The translations under genes and the position numbers were made by a program. From DATHGT01 sp035317605 (GTDB lineage: Bacteria; Methylomirabilota; Methylomirabilia; Rokubacteriales; CSP1-6), in contig DATHGT010000035.1 in the NCBI GenBank assembly GCA_035317605.1, positions 1 to 7,569 on the forward strand: DNA of 7,569 bases. Reading direction: 5' to 3'. This document shows positions 1 through 4,469 of this stretch, one piece after another (the stretch's first letter is position 1; each line of letters begins with the position of its first letter). The notes beneath the pieces are model-generated. The model worked only from the letters and a program-made list of their open reading frames with translations, had not been told where the DNA came from and did no database searches.

Positions 1-12
1 GCGGAGGAGGCC

Positions 13-228
13 ATGAACGTCAGGCGTCACACCAAGTTCGTGCGTGAGGGTGCCTACGGTGCAGAGGTCGACGTCGAGCTCATCGACGAGGGCAACGGCT
101 GGTCGCCGTATCTGTCTCTCGACGACGCTCGAAAGCTCGACGCGGTCCGTGAAGCGTTGCGGCGGGCAGACCTGGAGGCCGCGTCCAGACTCGCCCGTGT
201 GTTCAGTTTCACGCCCGTCCGACTATAA
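13..228 (+). CDS. Small conserved-looking protein of unknown function upstream of HicBA
   Basis: A 71-aa acidic/basic soluble protein with no membrane segment or signal peptide. The ATG at 13 is preceded by a purine-rich GGAGGAGG at 3-10, a strong Shine-Dalgarno, so the start is well supported. The N-terminal half looks like beta strands (RHTKFV, AEVDVELI, then GWSPYLSL). The C-terminal half is helical and charged (residues about 36-62, DDARKLDAVREALRRADLEA). From memory it resembles uncharacterised proteins of about 70 aa encoded next to small toxin-type genes in GC-rich environmental bacteria, often as the second gene of a pair, which would make it a candidate antitoxin. Its partner would lie left of the window, and only 12 bases are visible there. 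It ends 55 nt before hicB and could be a separate unit, since a promoter-like element lies in that gap. No function is assigned. Confidence that it is a real gene is high. Confidence 0.75.
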   Translation: MNVRRHTKFVREGAYGAEVDVELIDEGNGWSPYLSLDDARKLDAVREALRRADLEAASRLARVFSFTPVRL

Positions 229-237
229 ACCCGTTCT

Positions 238-265
238 CTTGGTTCGTCGGGAGAAACGGTAGAAT
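238..265 (+). promoter_or_regulatory. Possible sigma-70 type promoter for hicBA
   Basis: A good -10 hexamer TAGAAT lies at 260-265. A weak -35 (TTGGTT at 239-244, or CTTGGT at 238-243) sits 15-16 nt upstream, shorter than the preferred 17. It lies in the 55-nt gap between the 71-aa gene and hicB, and transcription would begin near the hicB Shine-Dalgarno, leaving a very short leader. The weak -35 and short spacer keep this tentative. HicB antitoxins often repress such promoters, but this short HicB shows no DNA-binding domain. Confidence 0.35.
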
Positions 266-283
266 CCGAGCAGGAGGTGCCCG

Positions 284-481
284 ATGAAGTACAAGATCGC
301 GTTGATGAAGACCGAAGAAGGGTTCAGCGTCTCGGTTCCAGGCTTGCCGGGCTGCTGGTCGCAGGGCTCCACCGAGGAGGAGGCGCTCCAGAATATCCAG
401 GACGCAATTCAGGAGTATCTGGCCGTGCGGGACGAGCTCCTGAAGGGCGCTGTGGTCCGCGAGGTCGAGGTCACCTCGTAG
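284..481 (+). CDS. hicB: HicB-family antitoxin
   Basis: A 65-aa protein with the HicB partial RNase H-like fold. The opening strand MKYKIALMKTEEGFSVSVPG is followed by LPGCWSQGSTEEEALQN (residues about 21-37) and the helix IQDAIQEYL. The 'G-hydrophobic-PGLPGC...G-T-EEA' run is the signature of HicB antitoxins. It would bind and neutralise the mRNA-cleaving toxin HicA encoded next. It is the short form: no C-terminal ribbon-helix-helix or helix-turn-helix is present, so autoregulation would need another factor or the HicA-HicB complex. The Shine-Dalgarno AGGAGGTG at 272-279 is a perfect anti-SD match. The AGGAGG core lies 6 nt before the ATG, which fixes the start and implies efficient antitoxin translation. 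The gene order is antitoxin first, and hicA starts 3 nt after this stop. Confidence 0.92.
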   Translation: MKYKIALMKTEEGFSVSVPGLPGCWSQGSTEEEALQNIQDAIQEYLAVRDELLKGAVVREVEVTS

Positions 482-484
482 AGC

Positions 485-697
485 GTGCCGAGAATCGCCG
501 GCGTCAACCACCAGGACGCGGTCCGCGCACTGCGGAAGGTCGGCTTTCGAGCGGTGCGCCAGGGTAAGCACGTCGTGATGAGCGACGGCATCCGGATCGT
601 GACGATTCCAAGACACAACCCCGTGAACGCCTCCACGATGGGGGCATCGTACGAGATGCCGGGACTCAGCGAAGAAGCGTTTCGTGACCTGCTGTAA
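485..697 (+). CDS. hicA: HicA-family mRNA interferase toxin, with an internally scrambled segment
   Basis: A 70-aa protein with a GTG start 3 nt after the hicB stop, so translation is probably coupled. It has the HicA double-stranded-RNA-binding-like layout: helix 1 (DAVRALRKVGF, residues 11-21), then VRQGKHVVMSDG with the likely catalytic histidine at residue 29 (the G-[SK]-H motif), the strand RIVTIPRHNPVNASTM, and a final helix GLSEEAFRDLL. HicA toxins cleave mRNA and tmRNA to cause growth arrest. Residues 54-60 read ASYEMPG where the family has a segment like GIVRDAG. Shifting the reading by one base between the G-run at 640-644 and GGG at 661-663 restores the family segment exactly. This therefore looks like a -1/+1 compensated frameshift or a pair of sequencing errors. 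The catalytic histidine is outside the affected part. Family assignment is firm; activity is uncertain. Confidence 0.88.
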   Translation: MPRIAGVNHQDAVRALRKVGFRAVRQGKHVVMSDGIRIVTIPRHNPVNASTMGASYEMPGLSEEAFRDLL

Positions 698-710
698 TGT
701 CCCGCTCGAT

Positions 711-1026
711 GATCCCGACCGCACTGTTTTGCATGAAGCGATCGCCCATGGCCCCGGCACCTGACAAGTCCTGGCCGGCCCTGCAACAGAGCGGGACCTT
801 CTCGGGGCGGGCCGTGACGTCGCTCGAAGCCGATGGCCTTTGCCCCTGCGTGCAGGCGTTGCTCGATGCGTTCGTGCTCCTCCCACGAGATATACCCAGG
901 GTGAGCGTCCCGAAGCAGCGCGTGCCACTGTTCGCGCGGCACCCGTTCCCGGCGCACGCGCCCGTCGGGCTGCTTGCGCCAGCGGTACCGGCCCAAGGCG
1001 TAGGCCCCGGCGTACCAGCGGTCGAC
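711..1026 (-). pseudogene. Fragment of a large serine recombinase (recombinase and zinc-ribbon region)
   Basis: Read on the minus strand from about 1026 down to about 711, the frame gives WYAGAYALGRYRWRKQPDGR, then RVPREQWHALLRDAHPGYIS, WEEHERIEQRLHAGAKAIGF, and ERRHGPPREGPALLQG. This is the characteristic middle of large serine site-specific recombinases (DNA invertase/resolvase superfamily), namely the 'YAGAY.YGR', 'HPGYISWEE' and 'GPALLQG' blocks leading into the zinc beta-ribbon. The catalytic N-terminal resolvase domain with its serine is absent. After GPALLQG the zinc ribbon is degraded: CRGHGRS stands where a CxxCG pattern is expected. The piece ends about 15 bases from the hicA stop and abuts a SucA fragment in opposite orientation. 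It is a dead remnant of about 105 codons, lying antisense within the 697-1617 open frame. Confidence 0.72.
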
Positions 1027-1035
1027 GAGCGCTGG

Positions 1036-1560
1036 GCGTTCGTCTTCTCGGCCTACGAGCTCGGCCTCGCGCATGGCGCCGGCGGCGCGACGGGTCCGGA
1101 AGTCGGCAACCTCGTGCACTCCTACCGCGATCTCGGCCATCTGATCGCCGACCTCGATCCTCTCGGCAGCAGTCCCCGCCAGCATCCGCTGCTCCGCCTC
1201 GAAGAGTTCGGCATCCGCGAGGCCGATCTCCGCGTCGACGAGTGCGAGGGATTCCGCGGCTGGGGGCGCGTGACGCTGCGCGAGCTGCTCGTCGCGCTCC
1301 GGGACACGTACTGCCGGACACTCGGCATCGAGTACATGGAAATCCCGGACAAGGAACGCCGCGACTCGCTGCAGGACCGCATGGAGCCGTCGCGCAATCA
1401 CCCGGCCCTCTTCCCGGACCAGCGGCGGTGCATCCTCGAGCGGCTGATCGCCGCTGGGGGCTTCGAGCAGTTCCTCCACGCCAAGTACGTCACGGCCACG
1501 CGCTTCTCGCTCAAGGAGGCGTTGATGCCGCTCCTCGACACCGTCGTGGAGCCGGCCGGC
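1036..1560 (+). pseudogene. sucA: Fragment of 2-oxoglutarate dehydrogenase E1 (N-terminal region)
   Basis: The plus frame from about 1036 to 1560 matches the N-terminal region of 2-oxoglutarate dehydrogenase E1. It reads NLVHSYRDLGHLIADLDPLG, HPLLRLEEFGIREADL, FRGWGRVTLRELLVALRDTY, GIEYMEIPDKERRDSLQDRM, EPSRNHPALFPDQRRCILER and AAGGFEQFLHAKYV. The E1 enzyme (about 900 aa or more) decarboxylates 2-oxoglutarate in the TCA cycle. Only about 170 residues remain. The thiamine-diphosphate catalytic domain is missing, and similarity stops at about 'LLDTVVEPAG', before the conserved 'GMAHRGRLN' block. A few residues also seem lost in FSLKEALMPLLD, where the family has FSLEG-GEALIPLLD. An ATG at 697 makes a 306-codon ORF ending at 1617, but its first ~110 residues are antisense to the recombinase fragment, so a gene call there would be a chimera. 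Any product would be inactive as E1. Confidence 0.75.
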
Positions 1561-1784
1561 GGCCGTCTACCGATTGTGGGCAGGCGGCCGCTGGAGCTGG
1601 TTCGATCAAGACTCTAGAAGGAGAAGGATACTCCTACGGCACCTATGAGATTTCTCCGGAGCGGGCCGCGTTTTACAGGGAGAGACTATCACCGACGTTA
1701 CGGCGAACTCCTGAAGCGAGATTGGATTTTGTGAGTGAGGGGCGTCACTATGTCAGGAGAGAACGAAGAAAGAGCCCGGAATAT

Positions 1785-3149
1785 ATGCGGGAGGTTGAGC
1801 AACTTGCTTTGAGGCAAGATGGTGAACGCACCATGGCGAATGCCTGTCGTGTGGTTGCTTGTATACCAGTATATACCTTAGGCGAAGGCAAAATCGTTGA
1901 GCACGCCCTCGAGCAGTACCGAAAGCAGATTACAAACGGTTCGGTAAAGCCTGAAGAGTTTGAAGTCTTACTGTTCCTCAACCACCCTAAAGACAAGTTG
2001 ACAGATATCCACATTGCACCAGGAGCGGAAGAACGAGTGAGGACGGGACATCCCGAGCCCCATGATACGAAAGAGGTGATCCGACAGTACCGAGAGCGAT
2101 ATCCCGAGTTGAAAATCCATGTTATCGAAAAAGAGTTTGCTACCCGGCCCAACTGGGGCTGGATTATTAAATACGCATATGACGCGGCAACGCTCCGCGC
2201 TCGAGCACGCAAACATCCGGTGGATAACGATGTCATCATATTGGCCAACGATGTTGATGTGAGGGATATGTCCGATATGTATCTTCGGCAGCTCATTGAG
2301 ACATTCGATAAGAATAAAAAAGATGTGAGATCGGGAAAGATCCCGCGTATCGATGGAGTTGTGGGACGAATTGACCACGATACGACGACGTACCGAACCT
2401 GGCCCAACTTCTTCGCAGTGACACGATTCGAACAGTTCCTCGACGCCCAAAACCGCCGAGGTTATCCGGGAAGACAACCCCATACTCCTCCTGAAGCGCA
2501 GGGTGATGGCTATGCCCTTAGAGTTCGGAGACGCGGAGAGAAACACACCGTTACTCAAGGCCGAAATACTGCCCTTCGCGCAAGCGCCTATTGCGCCATC
2601 GGCGGTGCGAATACCGAGACAGACGTTGGTGCCGATACCGAGCTCGGACGGATGGTCACGTTTGCGAGACGTGGCGTGATGGATAAAACCTTACACGCCG
2701 ACGAGTATACCTTAGCCTACAGTTCAGTGATGTGGCTTGAAACGGATCCTCGCCGAGAGTTGGGCATGTATCGGAAAGGAGAGCCGGTGGCGCGAGCATG
2801 GAGCGAATGGGAGGCGATGAATGTCTATGGTAAATCGTTCTTCGAGCAGATCGCCGGTGAGACAGAAGAATTAAACACCGGACGGCTTGAGAAAGAGTTT
2901 AAAGAGATCCTCATGAAGTGGGGCCTTTCGGCGAATGCACCGAGCGTTGAACGTGCTCTTGCCTGGCTGGGGCTCGCTAAAAAAGATGAAGCGACGGGAG
3001 AATATATCTATAAGGATTATGAGATCGTTCCTGATGCAGAGGGGGAACCCATGATCGAGATTACGAACCTCGACCACCTTCGTCAGCACATCGCCCGATG
3101 GAAACCGAGGCGTGAACGGATTGTCCCTGCCAAATCCGGGGCGAAATAG
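1785..3149 (+). CDS. GT-A-like glycosyltransferase, probably horizontally acquired
   Basis: From ATG 1785 the product is 454 aa, soluble, with no signal peptide or membrane segment. Residues 21-30 (CRVVACIPVY) form the first strand of a GT-A nucleotide-sugar binding fold. NDVIILANDVDVRDMSDMY (148-166) carries a DxD-type metal motif (DVD, 156-158). ALRASAYCAIGGANTETDVG plus ADTELGRM (263-290) matches the acceptor-side 'R..AY..IGG...GEDTELG' block of family 2-type transferases. It would transfer a sugar to an unknown cytoplasmic or membrane-face acceptor. From memory the N-terminus (ERTM..ACRV.ACIPV) resembles proteins common in Patescibacteria/CPR genomes. The frame is open upstream to 840 through the SucA debris, so the start is uncertain: GTG 1731 and ATG 1833 are also in frame, but relatives carry sequence before 1833. 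Upstream purines GAAAGAG fit 1785. GC is far below the ATPase gene (25/60 in one line), which suggests transfer. No partner genes are adjacent. Confidence 0.8.
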   Translation: MREVEQLALRQDGERTMANACRVVACIPVYTLGEGKIVEHALEQYRKQITNGSVKPEEFEVLLFLNHPKDKLTDIHIAPGAEERVRTGHPEPHDTKEVIRQYRERYPELKIHVIEKEFATRPNWGWIIKYAYDAATLRARARKHPVDNDVIILANDVDVRDMSDMYLRQLIETFDKNKKDVRSGKIPRIDGVVGRIDHDTTTYRTWPNFFAVTRFEQFLDAQNRRGYPGRQPHTPPEAQGDGYALRVRRRGEKHTVTQGRNTALRASAYCAIGGANTETDVGADTELGRMVTFARRGVMDKTLHADEYTLAYSSVMWLETDPRRELGMYRKGEPVARAWSEWEAMNVYGKSFFEQIAGETEELNTGRLEKEFKEILMKWGLSANAPSVERALAWLGLAKKDEATGEYIYKDYEIVPDAEGEPMIEITNLDHLRQHIARWKPRRERIVPAKSGAK

Positions 3150-3231
3150 GCCCCGCCAACCTTTCCCGCACGCTGTCGGGGTCGGGCGAGGCTCGCGCTC
3201 GGGGAGGGCAAAGTCAGGCGTCCCGATCAGG

Positions 3232-4207
3232 TCACGCCCGGTAGCGGGCTGCAGAGCGCCACGAGGTCGAGAACCTTGGGACCAGCCGGAGCGGCGCGGG
3301 TCCCGCCGGGCGCTGTCGGTAGGGTGGGGGGCAGACGAGCGCCGGCGGTCCGGCGTCGCCGGGGCGAGGGACCTCCAGCCTCAGCCGCGCGAGCAGCGGC
3401 CGGAGGGTCTCCGGCCGCGTGTGCACGGCGACGATCCGCCGGGGACCTCCCCAGCGCGGACAGGGTAAGGGCGTCGAGGGCGAACGCGCGCCTCATTAGA
3501 TCAGCCCACAGATCAGCCCACGCCCAGTGGCGAGGCTTCAGCGTCGCCGGATCGGCGTTCACGTTAGCGGACACGCTCGCGGCCAGCGGTGCCTCACCCG
3601 GCGGAGCGCCGTACGAGACCACGCGGGCTCGCCAGCCGGCATTCGGCGCGAGCACCCCGTGGTAGAGCATGAGATTGATCCGCGGCCGGGGCGTGAGCGC
3701 GGCGAGTTTCTCGAGCAGTGTGAGCGGCTCGACCACGAGATGGCGCGTGCCATCCGCCTACGCCGTCTCAAGGGTGAGCACGATGCGGTCATCGTCCAGC
3801 AGCCGGAGCCGGCCCTGAGCCACCGCCGGGCGGAGCAGATAGCGGCAGAGATGCTCCAAGCGCGCGCGGTCCGCGGCCGGCACCGCGACGTTGGCGTGGA
3901 GATCGAAGCCCGTCAGATGGGCGTGCCGGGGGGCCGTGGAGAGCACCCACGGTGCGTCGGGATCGTCCCCCACGCGCCACCCGCGCGCGCCCGCACGAGA
4001 ACCGAGCGCGATTCGCCCCTGAATCGAGGCGCTGCTGATCCCGGCCAGGGCCGGAGATTCTTCGACCACGGGATCGGTCCGGACGAGGTCGGCATCGCTG
4101 GGATCGAGGCCGCGACGTTTGAGCAGATGCTGCACCCGCGCGGCAATCCGCTCGAGCACGACGCCGACTTCGTCATCCGTCGGAGGTGGGAGCGGCCGGA
4201 AATCGAG
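3232..4207 (-). pseudogene. Decayed IS91-family (Y2/HUH-type) transposase
   Basis: The minus frame from about 4207 reads DFRPLPPPTDDEV, EESPALAGISSAS, HLTGFDLHANVAVPAADRAR, LEHLCRYLLRPAVAQGRLRL, then VEPLTLLEKLAALTPRPRIN and LMLYHGVLAP. This is the C-terminal part of the putative Y2 transposase domain of IS91/IS801-type elements, which move by rolling-circle replication. Three lesions are visible. First, the zinc-binding N-terminus and HUH region are missing. Second, a TAG at 3758-3760 interrupts 'LETA*ADGTRHLV', where the family has tryptophan. Third, an extra base in the run at 3463-3465 shifts frame: correcting it yields LTCPRWGGPRRIVAVH and then TRPETLRPLLARLRLE, ending at the TGA at 3232-3234. 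One zinc-ribbon Cys is also Trp (CPRWGG for CPRCGG). The element is dead unless supplied with transposase in trans. Terminal sequences could not be identified. Confidence 0.85.
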
Positions 4208-4469
4208 CGGGCTCTGCCTCAGATCCGCACTAGCGATGAGGCAAAAGTTGACCACTCCCCGGGAGCTTCCGGGGACCCGCCGAAAACGGCTGTGCTGATC
4301 GCCAGTTCCAGGCGCCGCATGCCTGTCGAACCCAACGTGCGGGCGTCTCAGATTCTCAGGAGCACAGCGAGTGGATTCGGTGGGAGATGTCTGGACACTG
4401 GTCAGTAAAAAGCGCCGAGGATGAGCAGCAGATAGATCCACCAGGAAGTACGCTGGCGCTATCGCAGCG
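4208..4469. other. Non-coding or remnant spacer between the transposase and mgtA 3' end
   Basis: No convincing gene is present. It contains a 33-codon minus-strand frame (4320-4219, starting MRRLELAIS and ending TFASSLVRI), a GC-rich inverted repeat CCCCGG/CCGGGG at 4257-4274, and the motif AAAAGTTGACCA at 4243-4254, which recalls the ends of some insertion sequences. Next to mgtA, the minus strand at about 4455-4402 reads a start-less hydrophobic tail SWWIYLLLILGAFY followed by TGA. It looks like the last residues of a lost membrane protein. No clear rho-independent terminator for mgtA is seen: the 6-bp stem ACGCTG/CAGCGT at 4450-4470 has no following T-run. Confidence 0.5.
4257..4274. repeat. 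Short GC-rich inverted repeat
   Basis: CCCCGG at 4257-4262 and CCGGGG at 4269-4274 are perfect complements around GAGCTT. A G-T wobble and an A-T pair can extend the stem to 8 pairs with a 2-base loop. No T-run follows on either strand, so it is not a standard terminator. It overlaps the small 4219-4320 minus frame, where it would simply be codons for 'SPEAPG'. Confidence 0.4.

Noticed and set aside
209..1479. Long minus-strand frames of 356-370 codons across hicBA and the SucA fragment
   Set aside because: Only the stretch at about 711-1026 resembles a protein family (serine recombinase). The rest is antisense to HicB, HicA and SucA and has no recognisable domain.
1584..1618. NotI-like GCGGCCGC and XbaI-like TCTAGA sites suggesting vector sequence
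   Set aside because: Both can occur by chance in GC-rich DNA. No adapter, polylinker or vector sequence surrounds them.
1619..1734. A 29-codon peptide from ATG 1645 as a separate gene
   Set aside because: The Shine-Dalgarno-like run is about 19 nt away, too far, and the frame overlaps a better open frame. No family is recognised.
1748..2558. Minus-strand frames opposite the glycosyltransferase
   Set aside because: They are shadows of a sense gene with clear GT-A motifs, have no recognisable domains, and are rich in Ser, Ile and Arg.
3150..3231. A rho-independent terminator after the glycosyltransferase
   Set aside because: GC-rich complementary stretches (CCCCG ... CGGGG) exist, but the loop is about 20 bases and no T-run follows.
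3527..4408. A 293-codon plus-strand frame over the transposase region
   Set aside because: It is antisense to the IS91 transposase remnant, which matches its family well on the minus strand.
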